From Candidatus Moranbacteria bacterium GW2011_GWE1_49_15 (GTDB taxonomy: Bacteria > Patescibacteriota > Minisyncoccia > Moranbacterales > GWC2-37-73): DNA of 36,436 bases. The notes beneath the pieces are model-generated. The model saw only the letters and a list, made by a program, of their open reading frames with translations. It was not told where the DNA came from and searched no databases. Below, piece by piece: positions 6,938 to 14,023 of the stretch (the stretch's first letter is position 1; each line of letters begins with the position of its first letter). Both the position numbers and the translations under genes were made by a program. The stretch is taken from the NCBI GenBank assembly GCA_001003855.1, contig LCPX01000001.1:1-36436 (forward strand). Direction: 5' to 3'.

Positions 6938-7495
6938 TTATACCGTCATTATATCGATTTCTTTCTTCTCCCTTATCTCTTCGATCTTCTTGTTGTATTC
7001 ATCGATTACGGCTTGCAGCTTTTCCTTCGCCCTGAACTTGTCGTCCTCCGAAATATCGCCCTTCTTTTCCAAGTCCTGGATTTCCTTCCAGGCATCCTCC
7101 CTGATATTACGCACGGCTATTCTGCCCTCTTCGGCTTTGCCATTCAGTACTTTCACTAAGTCCCTTCTTCTTTCCTCGGTCAGGGAAGGTATCGAGAGTC
7201 TGATCAAAATTCCGTCGTTCACGGGGTTTATTCCCAGATCCGATTCCCTGATGGCCCCTTCGATGGCACTGATTGCTCCCCTGTCCCATGGCTGAATCGT
7301 GATCTGCCTCGGCTCGGGAGTGTTGATTGCCGCGATCTGCTTAAGCGGGGTCCTGCTTCCGTAATAATCGACCATCACATCTTCCACCAAAGACGGATTG
7401 GCTCTTCCGGTTCTCAGTTTTCCCAATTCGAATTTGAAATGTTCCATGGCCTTCTCCAAATCCGCCCTCTTTCCACTGATCAATGACTCGTACAT
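6938..7495 (-). CDS. frr: Ribosome recycling factor
   Basis: Splits post-termination ribosomes together with EF-G. The sequence is a typical RRF (185 aa): N-terminal helix with EHFKFELGKLRTGRANPSLVEDV, the middle beta domain (YYGSRTPLKQIAAINTPEPRQITIQPWD, then IPSLTEERR) and a long C-terminal helical pair ending KKIEEIREKKEIDIMTV. All conserved blocks are present. I place the start at the ATG at 7495 (MYESLISGK); an in-frame TTG upstream is less likely. It sits between the BNR lipoprotein and rseP, all on the same strand, with a 39-nt gap from the lipoprotein stop, so cotranscription is plausible. Confidence 0.95.
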   Translation of the reverse strand: MYESLISGKRADLEKAMEHFKFELGKLRTGRANPSLVEDVMVDYYGSRTPLKQIAAINTPEPRQITIQPWDRGAISAIEGAIRESDLGINPVNDGILIRLSIPSLTEERRRDLVKVLNGKAEEGRIAVRNIREDAWKEIQDLEKKGDISEDDKFRAKEKLQAVIDEYNKKIEEIREKKEIDIMTV

Positions 7496-7534
7496 ATGTT
7501 TTTCCAAATTATATTTTTAACCCGTGACCGCTTA

Positions 7535-8593
7535 TTAGAAACTTCTGAAACCTGCATATATTATAGCCGGATTGCTCCTGTTGTAAACCACCGAACTGAC
7601 GTCCTTGCCCGTGTCCAATTGGAAAGTGGACCACTGGTTGCCGCTGTCGATAGATTTGTAAACGGCCTTGCCTGAAACATAGATCATCTCGCTCGAATTG
7701 GAAGGGTTTATGGCCATGGCCCTTATCGGAAACATTTTGGAACTTTCCAAGATGTTCAGATTGCTCCAAGTCTTACCACCGTCGGTACTCTTGGAGATTC
7801 CTTTTGCCAGACCGATGTACACCGTGCCTGGCGCGCCAGGGTCGGCAACTACGGAAAAAACGCTCTGACTGTTACTGGAAGAAGAGATGTTCGAGGTTAT
7901 CCTCTCGATCGTTTCCCCGCCGTTGGTGGTTTTCAAGAGATCCCTTTGGAAAACTCCGAAATATACGACGCTGGTATCCGCGCTGTCGAAAGCTATCGAG
8001 GTCACTGGCGCGCCCGCCATATAGAGATTATGCCAACTGGTTCCCGCGTCCGTAGTCTTGAAGATCATCCCCTGGCTGGTTCCGGCATAGATGACGTTCG
8101 CGTTGTTCTTGTCCATTGCCATGGCGGAAATCACGCTGTCCTTGGAAGGCTCGGTATAAATCTCCTTCCACTCGTCTTCGCCGATCTTCTTGAATATTTT
8201 CGCCCTACCCCCGAAAACTCCCGAGGCGTATAACATGTCCCTGGTCCCGTGATCGGGAATCAGACCGTAAACCTTCTCCGGGAATTTTATCTGGCTCCAG
8301 GTTTCAGCCCCGTCGCGCGAAACGAAAATCCCGTTCTTTTCCGTTCCCAAATAAACCGTCTCGCTGTCGAAGGGATCCATTGCGACCGTCAGCACGTTGA
8401 GGGACGATATGTCCTTCTGATCGCTCACTTTTATTTTCGGCTCCCATTCCAAGCCTCCGTCGACGGTCTTGAGCACGGTCGCCTTGGCCACCAATTGCGC
8501 CCTGGTCGGCTGGCTGACGGAAGTCTGGAGACTGCATCCCGAAAGGACGGGGACCGCCGCAAGAAAAGCGAGTGTGATCAATGTTTTCTTCAT
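7535..8593 (-). CDS. Exported lipoprotein with BNR/Ycf48-like beta-propeller repeats
   Basis: The N terminus MKKTLITLAFLAAVPVLSGC is a lipoprotein signal with lipobox LSGC (Cys20). The remainder (to 352 aa) is a series of propeller blades with the BNR/Asp-box form SxDxGxTW: VSRDGAETW, KTTDAGTSW, KSTDGGKTW and KSIDSGNQW, each preceded by a VYxG strand. This resembles the sialidase-like/Ycf48 propeller fold, which can act as an assembly or binding scaffold; no sialidase catalytic residues are evident, so I do not call it an enzyme. It is expected on the outer face of the membrane. It has an extended -10 promoter just upstream and is followed by frr. Confidence 0.8.
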   Translation of the reverse strand: MKKTLITLAFLAAVPVLSGCSLQTSVSQPTRAQLVAKATVLKTVDGGLEWEPKIKVSDQKDISSLNVLTVAMDPFDSETVYLGTEKNGIFVSRDGAETWSQIKFPEKVYGLIPDHGTRDMLYASGVFGGRAKIFKKIGEDEWKEIYTEPSKDSVISAMAMDKNNANVIYAGTSQGMIFKTTDAGTSWHNLYMAGAPVTSIAFDSADTSVVYFGVFQRDLLKTTNGGETIERITSNISSSSNSQSVFSVVADPGAPGTVYIGLAKGISKSTDGGKTWSNLNILESSKMFPIRAMAINPSNSSEMIYVSGKAVYKSIDSGNQWSTFQLDTGKDVSSVVYNRSNPAIIYAGFRSF

Positions 8594-8634
8594 AATTGGC
8601 TCTTTTATGATTCTTAAGCTTCATTTCATTGAAT

Positions 8635-8643
8635 ATTATAGCA
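8635..8643 (-). promoter_or_regulatory. Extended -10 promoter of the BNR lipoprotein gene
   Basis: TGCTATAAT reads on the minus strand 42 nt before the ATG, a perfect TGnTATAAT. The -35 position is poor and falls within a terminator-like hairpin, so recognition would rest on the extended -10. Confidence 0.6.
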
Positions 8644-8651
8644 TGGATTAC

Positions 8652-8672
8652 AAAAACTCCCCAGATGGGGAG
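8652..8672 (-). terminator. Hairpin terminator downstream of the tRNA-like fragment
   Basis: CTCCCCA and TGGGGAG form a 7-bp stem (8657-8672), followed on the minus strand by TTTTTG. It sits 7 nt past the 19-bp copy of the tRNA-Lys 3' end, in the same arrangement as the terminator after the real tRNA. Confidence 0.65.
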
Positions 8673-8679
8673 CTTGTTG

Positions 8680-8698
8680 TGTGCGTCGTGAGGGATTC
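8680..8698 (-). repeat. 19-bp copy of the tRNA-Lys 3' end (att-like direct repeat)
   Basis: The plus-strand sequence TGTGCGTCGTGAGGGATTC is identical to 9059-9077, which is the 3' acceptor strand and half of the T arm of tRNA-Lys plus 2 nt of flank. The two copies are in direct orientation 379 bp apart. After this copy the rest of the tRNA is missing. The arrangement resembles the duplicated tRNA 3' end left by integrase-mediated insertion. Confidence 0.7.
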
Positions 8699-9022
8699 CC
8701 TATTGGTCTGGGATTTTTATTTTGTGGGATTTACGCATCACTCGCTCGCCGTCGCTCACTCGTTCTTTGTCCTGGGCAGCGCTGAATGCTCGCGCGCTCG
8801 CATCCATCGACGCACGCTAGGATGGCTTTCTGCTGAAAGTCATCCTGCTTAGCTCCTGCCAGTTCGAATCCCTTTCCATTGACATGAGGGATTCCTCCTC
8901 ACCCGTCGCTCGGCGTGCCTTCAGCACAAGCCTCGCTCCTCCTTCGGAGCCGGGGTTTTCAAAAACGCAAAGCAGTTTGCATTTTTGAAATACCCTTCGA
9001 ATCCCTCTTCGAAATGCTAATA
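8699..9022. other. Hairpin-rich non-coding spacer with tRNA T-arm fragments
   Basis: No gene is credible here. It contains an 11-bp stem-loop at 8820-8845 (GGATGGCTTTC / GAAAGTCATCC, one G-T pair), a small one around 8934-8950, and a 19-bp near-perfect stem at 8953-8994 with a GCAG loop. T-arm fragments of tRNA-Lys recur: TTCGAATCCCT at 8863-8873 and TTCGAATCCCTC at 8996-9007 (inverted relative to the tRNA) and GAGGGATTC at 8886-8894 (direct). The GC-rich wording between (CTCGCTCGCC, GCGCGCTCGC) is unlike the neighbouring genes. Confidence 0.55.
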
Positions 9023-9056
9023 TTAAAAAAGACCCCTTTCATGGGGTCTTTTTTAA
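9023..9056 (-). terminator. Terminator of tRNA-Lys (symmetrical)
   Basis: Stem of up to 14 bp (TTAAAAAAGACCCC / GGGGTCTTTTTTAA) with a short loop starts 4 nt beyond the tRNA 3' end; the A-rich and T-rich arms let it work on either strand. Confidence 0.85.
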
Positions 9057-9060
9057 TATG

Positions 9061-9133
9061 TGCGTCGTGAGGGATTCGAACCCCCGACCATCGGCTTAAA
9101 AGGCCGTTGCTCTACCAACTGAGCTAACGACGC
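9061..9133 (-). tRNA. tRNA-Lys (anticodon UUU)
   Basis: 73-nt cloverleaf on the minus strand: acceptor GCGTCGT / ACGACGC, D arm GCTCAGTTGGTAGAGC, anticodon loop CTTTTAA (anticodon TTT), T loop TTCGAAT between GGGGG and CCCTC (one G-T pair), discriminator A. The outer anticodon-stem pair (27-43) is A-A. CCA is not encoded. A promoter lies upstream and a terminator directly after, so it is a single-gene unit. Confidence 0.97.
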
Positions 9134-9168
9134 ATATCTTAAAATAGGACATGCGAACAACAAATCGA

Positions 9169-9196
9169 ATTATACCGGAAATAAAATATCCGTCAA
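9169..9196 (-). promoter_or_regulatory. Promoter of tRNA-Lys
   Basis: -35 TTGACG (9196-9191), 16-nt spacer, -10 TATAAT (9174-9169). The transcript would start near 9162, about 29 nt before the mature tRNA 5' end. Confidence 0.8.
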
Positions 9197-9211
9197 CCCG
9201 GACGCCACGTC

Positions 9212-9703
9212 CTATTTCCCGCGCCTGCTTATAAGGATAAGGAAGAGGAGGGGCGAAACCATCCATAAAATAATGGCTAACGGGGAGGTGAAGTAATCCA
9301 GGGATCCTATGGAGATATATTTCAATATCTGTTTTTCCGGCAGAAAAGTGAACACGATACTGGCCAAAAGTCCCGCCTCCAGAAAACTCAAGACGACGAC
9401 CTGCCAAATCGACAGTCCGGACCCGGAAAGATGGATTTCAAAAAGACTGCTGTCGATTATGGTAAGGAAAACGACTAGTGTCAGGAAAACCACCAAAGGC
9501 ATGTATTTGCCGAAATCAGCCACTTCCCCCATGGCCGCTTGCATTATCGCGAAAGATATGTAGATATTTATCAAGGCGTTATGCAGCCTGAATCTTCCGA
9601 TAACCACCCAGAAAGCCAGACTGATGACCAGAAGCAGCGCCGCTATGGCGGAAAGCTCCGCCGCCAATCCGGAAGAAGTGAATTTTGCCAACATGTTCCC
9701 CAT
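9212..9703 (-). CDS. Small integral membrane protein, function unknown (163 aa)
   Basis: Not recognised as any named family. It has four likely transmembrane segments (AAELSAIAALLLVISLAFWV; a MPLVVFLTLVVFLTII segment; VVVLSFLEAGLLASIVF; LAIILWMVSPLLFLILI) with very short loops and an RRGK cytoplasmic tail. The start is placed at the ATG at 9703; an ATG at 9694 with GGGGAAC just upstream is equally possible. A TTG further upstream is excluded because it lies in the -10 element at 9731-9736. The gene ends just before the tRNA-Lys promoter and is divergent from the PEGA gene. Nothing in the context tells its job. Confidence 0.65.
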   Translation of the reverse strand: MGNMLAKFTSSGLAAELSAIAALLLVISLAFWVVIGRFRLHNALINIYISFAIMQAAMGEVADFGKYMPLVVFLTLVVFLTIIDSSLFEIHLSGSGLSIWQVVVLSFLEAGLLASIVFTFLPEKQILKYISIGSLDYFTSPLAIILWMVSPLLFLILISRRGK

Positions 9704-9730
9704 ATTTTTGCATTTTATATCTACGAATAG

Positions 9731-9736
9731 ATTATA
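9731..9736 (-). promoter_or_regulatory. -10 element for the membrane protein gene
   Basis: TATAAT on the minus strand, 28 nt before the chosen ATG, with only a weak -35 (TTCCAT) 17 nt further upstream. Confidence 0.45.
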
Positions 9737-9895
9737 CAACGGGTCGGGAAACCATGGAAGCCCGTACTGGACAAAATCGGCTTTTCAGGTTATTCTTATG
9801 GAAGAAAAAGTATGGAAAATAAAGCTAAAAACAATAGGGTCTTTTCATGATGCGGATTTGAATACGCATTTTTGTTTGCCCCGAACAAGGAATTT

Positions 9896-11356
9896 ATGAT
9901 AGACATCAACAATAAGAAATTCAAACTCGCCTTTTTTTGGACCCTGGTCGCCATGTTCTTCATGACGTCCTCCTTACTGATCCTCTACGCCTTCGGGTAC
10001 ACCTTCAATCCGGAAAGGGGCATCTTCGTCCACGCCGGATCCATCACCGTGAAATCCAATCCTCTCTCCATAGAGGTGATACTGAACGACGCGAACGTTT
10101 CAAAGAAACTCAACAGGATCAACAGCTCGATAAATATCGGCCGGGTCAAACCTGGCGAATATATCCTGAAAGTGGAAGCTCCCGATTTCAATACCTGGTC
10201 GAAGAAGATTTCGGTACATAGCGGGCTTTCCACTGAATTTTGGAACGTGCTCCTGACAAGGAAAGAATATGCGCGGGAAAACCATGGAACGGAAGGCATA
10301 GACGATTTCTTCATCTCTCCAAGAAAAAACCTGGTAGCAGGAGTTAAGACCGAAAACGGCCGGCTCTCAATCACCATCACCAATACGGATACGAACACCA
10401 GTGAAACGGCTTTCACTTCGGCGGACCACAGTTTCACGCAGGATCCGGAGGAAAACATCGAGTGGGCCCCTCAATCCCAAAAAATCATCGTCCCCCTGAT
10501 GTCCGGAGAAGAAAAGCTCTACCTTATAGCCGACCTGGACTCGAAGGAAAACATCATGCTCGACGAGCTGGCGGGAACTTCCGATATCTCGAGCGTGAGA
10601 TGGGACAGCGAAAACAAGAACGTCGTATATTTCATCACCGAAGGCAACCTCTACAGATTGGACATCAAGGAACCCCAGGACAAAAAGATTATCGCCTCAA
10701 ACATCGCAGGCTATGACATCTCGGGACAATACATTTATTATTTCCAACTTCCCGGCGGACTGATCTTCCGCACGAACCTGGAGGCCACCTCGGAGCCCCT
10801 GCAGATCACGACGTCCGCTCCTTCGAAAATGGAGGACCCTTCCTACAAGATAATCGTATATGACGAAAAAAGGATTGCCCTGCGGAACGGAAGCGGCCGG
10901 CTTTTCATATTCAACAAAGGGGAGAAGGATTCGTATTTCAAGGAGCTCCTCGCCGACGCCAAAGGCTCGCAATTTTCAAACGACGGCAAAAAACTCCTGT
11001 TCTGGAACAACCGGGAGATATACGCCTATTTCACAAAGGATTGGCAGACCCAACCATACAGGAGTGAAAATGAAACCATTTCCATCACCCGCTTTTCACA
11101 ACCGTTGAAAAACGTCCAATGGAGCAATGATTATGAACATGTCATTTTCTCAGTGAACGGACAACTGAAAATCACGGAGTTGGACCACCGCGACAACACC
11201 AACACTTTCGATATAGCTAACTTCTCCGGTTCGGATCAGAAGGTCGTAAGCAATTTCTCGCAAGGAAGGATATATTTCACGGATAACGTCGCCGAAGGGC
11301 CGCGCGTCCTCCAATCGATCCAATTTCCAGAAAAGGCAAGCCTTCTTGGATTCTAA
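9896..11356 (+). CDS. Membrane-anchored PEGA-domain protein with C-terminal propeller-like region
   Basis: 486 aa. After a short cytoplasmic N terminus a single transmembrane helix (FFWTLVAMFFMTSSLLILYA) anchors it, so most is extracytoplasmic. Residues about 45-115 form a PEGA-type domain (GSITVKSNPLSIEVILND, VKPGEYILKVEAPDF), a surface domain often found in S-layer or envelope proteins. The rest contains repeated strand motifs of the kind IEWAPQSQKIIV, VRWDSENKNVVYF, VQWSNDYEHVIF, resembling a WD40/TolB-like propeller. I chose ATG 9896 because AAGG lies 5 nt upstream. It is one of only two protein genes on the plus strand, with its own terminator. Likely role: envelope scaffold or binding; no enzymatic motif seen. 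Confidence 0.75.
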   Translation: MIDINNKKFKLAFFWTLVAMFFMTSSLLILYAFGYTFNPERGIFVHAGSITVKSNPLSIEVILNDANVSKKLNRINSSINIGRVKPGEYILKVEAPDFNTWSKKISVHSGLSTEFWNVLLTRKEYARENHGTEGIDDFFISPRKNLVAGVKTENGRLSITITNTDTNTSETAFTSADHSFTQDPEENIEWAPQSQKIIVPLMSGEEKLYLIADLDSKENIMLDELAGTSDISSVRWDSENKNVVYFITEGNLYRLDIKEPQDKKIIASNIAGYDISGQYIYYFQLPGGLIFRTNLEATSEPLQITTSAPSKMEDPSYKIIVYDEKRIALRNGSGRLFIFNKGEKDSYFKELLADAKGSQFSNDGKKLLFWNNREIYAYFTKDWQTQPYRSENETISITRFSQPLKNVQWSNDYEHVIFSVNGQLKITELDHRDNTNTFDIANFSGSDQKVVSNFSQGRIYFTDNVAEGPRVLQSIQFPEKASLLGF

Positions 11357-11377
11357 AAGACCTCTGGCCGGACCGAC

Positions 11378-11405
11378 AAAAAACCGCACTCGGTGCGGTT
11401 TTTTT
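11378..11405. terminator. Bidirectional terminator between PEGA gene and acylphosphatase
   Basis: AAAAAACCGCAC, 3-nt loop, GTGCGGTTTTTT forms a 12-bp stem with T-runs in both directions, lying between convergent genes. Confidence 0.9.
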
Positions 11406-11411
11406 AATCTA

Positions 11412-11684
11412 TCAGCTTATTTCAAAACCTTCGAAGCCGGAAATTGCGTCTGAGAACTCGAAATCCACCCTTTCCACCGAAGCCCTATCCGGACCTTCTC
11501 GGCACCATTTTAAAAATTCATCAAGATCTTTCCTTTCTCCCTCGGCTTGAATTTCCACGGTGCCGTCGGTGAGATTTTTCGCATAACCGAAAAGAGACAG
11601 CTCCTCGGCCTTTTTCTTCGCCGAAGCGCGGAAAAGCACCCCTTGGACTTTCCCGAAAATTTTGATTTCCAAATGTCTTTTCAT
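11412..11684 (-). CDS. acyP: Acylphosphatase
   Basis: Hydrolyses acyl phosphates such as carbamoyl phosphate or 1,3-bisphosphoglycerate. The 90-residue protein has both signatures: GKVQGVLFRASAKKKA at 11-26 with the phosphate-binding Arg19, and GYAKNLTDGTVEI at 33-45 with catalytic Asn37. The length matches the single-domain family. It begins at an ATG 33 nt after the stop of the metallopeptidase gene and ends beside a shared terminator, so it is probably the last gene of a metallopeptidase-acyP unit. The assignment is secure; its physiological substrate is not known for most bacteria. Confidence 0.93.
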   Translation of the reverse strand: MKRHLEIKIFGKVQGVLFRASAKKKAEELSLFGYAKNLTDGTVEIQAEGERKDLDEFLKWCREGPDRASVERVDFEFSDAISGFEGFEIS

Positions 11685-11717
11685 AAAACATACTATCTGC
11701 GATCCGAAAGGAATATT

Positions 11718-12113
11718 TCATTCACCCCTCTTCCTCCTTCTTTTCCCGGCCTCCTCCACCTCGTCCTCATCCAATCCGAAATGGTGCGCGATTTCGTGCC
11801 AGACCGTTTCCTTCACGATTTCCCTGATGTCTTCAAGGCTTTCCGCTTCTTCCTCAATCGGCTTTTGAAATATGGTTATCTTGTCCGGCAAAACGTTCGT
11901 ATAGTGGTCTCCGCGCTCGGCTTGCGGCACACCCTCATAAAGCCCGAACAGTGTCCAACCGCTGCGGAGTTCAAGTTCACGCCTCTGCGCGGACGTAGGT
12001 TCGTCCTCGATGACTATTACCAGGTTGTCCAGTTTCGCCAAAAATTTTTCCGGTATCCCGCCGATTCCCTCATCCACTACCTGCTCGAAGCGTTCGCGGC
12101 TTATCCTATACAT
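11718..12113 (-). CDS. Zincin-like metallopeptidase family protein (minimal, 131 aa)
   Basis: Belongs to the small metallopeptidase family with a C-terminal HExxH (DUF1025/PF06262 type). HEIAHHFGLDEDEVE at 106-120 supplies His106, Glu107, His110 and a likely third ligand Asp115, as in the HExxHxxGxxD minigluzincin pattern. The N-terminal part (FEQVVDEGIGGIPEKF, then LVIVIEDEP and FGLYEGVPQ) is typical of this family. Natural substrates are unknown. Its start ATG overlaps the last 8 nt of the ferric-reductase-like gene, so the two are translationally coupled. The tail GKRRRKRGE is strongly basic. Confidence 0.88.
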   Translation of the reverse strand: MYRISRERFEQVVDEGIGGIPEKFLAKLDNLVIVIEDEPTSAQRRELELRSGWTLFGLYEGVPQAERGDHYTNVLPDKITIFQKPIEEEAESLEDIREIVKETVWHEIAHHFGLDEDEVEEAGKRRRKRGE

Positions 12114-12717
12114 GCCTGTCGCCTTTGAGGCCTTTGCGGTAAGCGGCCACCTCTTTGGAAAAAGCTGCCGCCTGCAAAACTATGACCAATGCTATCATGA
12201 CCAAGTATGACCAATGGATCCAACTGTCAGGGCGGCCTGTTCGCAAAAACGCATGGTTGATCGTATGGAAGCCGACCAAATAGAAAAGCACGTAGGCGAA
12301 GCTGTGCAGCCATTTCCAGGATTTCACTCCGATGAATTTGATGACTCCGCCGAACGAAGTCGCCGTCAGGACCAAGGCCCAGAAAAGGGCGACCAATCCT
12401 ATATAATCCGCCAACCTCAATGTCCCCAAGCCCTGCCTGTCATATATGACCAACCCGGCATGCACCAGGGAAAGCAAGAAAAACCATATTCCCAACTCCC
12501 CCCTCCAACTCCACGGCATTTCCCAGGGAAGATGGTCGACGATTGGTCGCCACAGCTTCATGATCGGCCCGATGATCAGAACCAAAAACAAAAGCGTGAA
12601 AGAAGCGGCCGCCACGGAACGGTTGAGCCCTGCTCCGGAAAAACCGAAAATGCAGATCAGTGCGGCCGAAAGGATTGCTACGACAAGATGGTTGCGGAAC
12701 CGGTTGGAAAAATCCAT
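12106..12717 (-). CDS. Ferric reductase-like heme-binding membrane protein (MsrQ-type)
   Basis: 203 aa, about six hydrophobic helices. The His pattern fits a transmembrane b-type heme protein of the ferric reductase-like family: one His in FLLSLVHAGL, then His in KWLHSFAYVLFYLVGFHTINHAF on later helices (about residues 86, 138 and 151 counted from the chosen start). MsrQ, the partner of the periplasmic methionine sulfoxide reductase MsrP, is the best-known relative, but no msrP is in the window and no NAD- or flavin-binding domain is attached. I chose the ATG at 12717; a TTG 54 nt upstream is unlikely because it abuts the -10 element at 12771-12779. Electron donor and acceptor are unknown. 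Confidence 0.75.
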   Translation of the reverse strand: MDFSNRFRNHLVVAILSAALICIFGFSGAGLNRSVAAASFTLLFLVLIIGPIMKLWRPIVDHLPWEMPWSWRGELGIWFFLLSLVHAGLVIYDRQGLGTLRLADYIGLVALFWALVLTATSFGGVIKFIGVKSWKWLHSFAYVLFYLVGFHTINHAFLRTGRPDSWIHWSYLVMIALVIVLQAAAFSKEVAAYRKGLKGDRHV

Positions 12718-12770
12718 ATTTTTGAAAAATAAATATCGCCCGAAGGCGCTTGCTTGATAATTATGTTTCA

Positions 12771-12779
12771 ATTATACCA
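12771..12779 (-). promoter_or_regulatory. Extended -10 promoter for the ferric reductase-like gene
   Basis: TGGTATAAT on the minus strand is a perfect TGnTATAAT, 53 nt before the chosen ATG. No good -35 is seen. Confidence 0.6.
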
Positions 12780-12833
12780 CATCGCCGCACCATCCCCGCA
12801 AACGAAAAAAGGCGATGAAATCCCGGACGCAAC

Positions 12834-12876
12834 AAAAAAACCGGGTGTCGTCGACTTGCTTACTTTCGACCGGTTT
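12834..12876 (-). terminator. Probable terminator of the L,D-transpeptidase gene
   Basis: AACCGG at the stop codon pairs with CCGGTT about 30 nt later (inner TCG/CGA pairing possible), followed by a run of seven T on the minus strand. The stem is short and the loop long. Confidence 0.45.
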
Positions 12877-13427
12877 CAATGGATCACGACCGGAGTACCT
12901 ATTGGAGCCCATTCATAAACCCTCTTCGCCGCTCCGACGCCAAGCCTCACGCATCCGTGGGAAACCGGGGTTCCCAGATGGCTGGCCCCCTCCTTGTATC
13001 CGTTGGGCCATTCCGGAAGCTCGTGGATACCGTGCGACCCTGAAGGCGTGAATGCCATCCAATAAGGCATGTACAGCCCGTATTCCTCCGACCAGGCCCT
13101 CCTGGCCTTGTTATAAACCTTAAACGTCCCTTTCGGCGTCGCCATAGATCTCTTGCCGGAGGAAATAAGATATGACCCCGCCGACTTCCCGTCCTGATAG
13201 AGGGTCATGGTCTGCCTGGAGAGACTGATGTCGATATATTTCCCTTTCTTATATTTGGCCGTTGATTTCTCCCCGAGGAGCATTATCCGCACTTCGCTTC
13301 CGTCATCCGGCACCAAAGTGATGTCGTTGCCGGCGGCGGATTCGAAAGCCATTGCGGATGCGGAAAAACAGAATAAAATAGCCAGCGACAAAACAACCGC
13401 CGTTGAAACCATTTTTGATTTTTTCAT
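12876..13427 (-). CDS. Exported L,D-transpeptidase (YkuD domain)
   Basis: Makes 3-3 cross-links in peptidoglycan or attaches proteins to it, acting outside the membrane. From the ATG at 13427 it has 183 aa and a Sec signal: MKKSK, hydrophobic stretch, then SASAMAF cleavage region. The YkuD core carries YIDISLSRQTMTLYQDGK, the SSGKRSMATPKGTFKV strand, SHGIHE with catalytic-site His, and SHGCVRL with nucleophile Cys near residue 159 and Arg 161. An in-frame start 33 nt upstream would put residues ahead of the Lys-rich signal n-region and is rejected. No substrate-binding LysM or SH3 domain is present. It is divergent from the structured-RNA/MFS unit. Confidence 0.92.
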   Translation of the reverse strand: MKKSKMVSTAVVLSLAILFCFSASAMAFESAAGNDITLVPDDGSEVRIMLLGEKSTAKYKKGKYIDISLSRQTMTLYQDGKSAGSYLISSGKRSMATPKGTFKVYNKARRAWSEEYGLYMPYWMAFTPSGSHGIHELPEWPNGYKEGASHLGTPVSHGCVRLGVGAAKRVYEWAPIGTPVVIH

Positions 13428-13638
13428 TGGAAAAAGCATAACCTTTGCGATAAATAGCATCGAACATCTTCATATGAAGTATTACAAACACAAGGGCGGT
13501 CTATTGCTCTTGGAGGGTGGTTTGCGGCAGAAAGGCACCTACAGAAAACGACTTGATTGCGAATTGCCGTATCCGCTTTAAAATACCTAATATAAGCCAC
13601 TTTTTTATAATAATTTAGAAGTTATCCACACCTCATTC

Positions 13639-13666
13639 TTGACAAATGTGGTTTCTATATTATAAT
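13639..13666 (+). promoter_or_regulatory. Near-consensus promoter for the structured RNA
   Basis: TTGACA (13639-13644), 16-nt spacer, TATAAT (13661-13666); transcription would start about 13671-13673. Both hexamers are perfect, one of the best promoters in the window. A TTATCCACA 9-mer lies just upstream at 13622-13630. Confidence 0.85.
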
Positions 13667-13671
13667 TCGGT

Positions 13672-13907
13672 CGCAATTAAATGAAAACATATGCGACAGC
13701 ATAGATGCACAAAACCCAATAACCCCGCGATGTACTGGGAGCAATCCGCAGGTATTTTCGCTGTGGATCACGGATCCTCCCTCACGCGTCTGCCCAAGGT
13801 GGTTTTTGCATCAAGAAAAAGTTTGCCGGATATTTTTCATAAAATCTTCTAAACTGTTTCCCGAAGCGAAAAGCAAAGAACATCTCGGCCAGGCGGCCGA
13901 GTTTTTT
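13672..13907 (+). ncRNA. Structured non-coding RNA or leader, about 235 nt, family not recognised
   Basis: The interval runs from a consensus promoter to an intrinsic terminator and has no credible reading frame. It folds as a small 5' hairpin (GTCGCA 13670-13675 / TGCGAC 13692-13697) followed by a long rod: GATGCA + AAAACC (13704-13716) pairs with GGTTTT + TGCATC (13801-13812) with one bulged C; CGCG 13726-13729 / 13785-13788; GGGAG 13737-13741 / CTCCC 13777-13781; ATCCGCAG 13744-13751 / CTGTGGAT 13761-13768 with a 9-nt loop. The rod with internal bubbles recalls 6S RNA, but I cannot match the 6S consensus, and SRP RNA and tmRNA motifs are absent. Because an MFS gene follows about 115 nt after the terminator, a riboswitch-like leader is the alternative. 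Confidence 0.6.
13884..13907 (+). terminator. Intrinsic terminator of the structured RNA
   Basis: CTCGGCC, AGGC loop, GGCCGAG, then TTTTTT. It is upstream of the MFS gene, so it either ends a separate RNA or acts as an attenuator. Confidence 0.88.
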
Positions 13908-14023
13908 GTGCGCCTGCAATGCTCTTTAACAATCAAACAGAAGGAAGGAGGAGAGACGGTTCCGGTCCGCGGCGGCGATAGGATGTCCGATTATGTTTTT
14001 CCAAAATGACCCGGGAGGAAAAA

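Noticed and set aside
8469-8852. Open frame of 127 codons on the plus strand
   Set aside because: It is antisense to the start of the lipoprotein gene, crosses its promoter and runs into the hairpin spacer; the composition is not protein-like.
8859-8880. Plus-strand T-arm-like sequence as a second tRNA gene
   Set aside because: Only the T-loop word is present; no acceptor, D or anticodon stems can be built around it.
13622-13630. Perfect DnaA box (TTATCCACA) as a sign of a replication origin
   Set aside because: It is single, with no cluster, no AT-rich unwinding element and no dnaA/dnaN nearby. One such 9-mer in a window this size is not far from chance.
13806-14009. Open frame of 67 codons between the structured RNA and the MFS gene
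   Set aside because: It starts at a TTG inside the RNA's outer stem, runs through the terminator hairpin, has no ribosome site and no protein-like composition.
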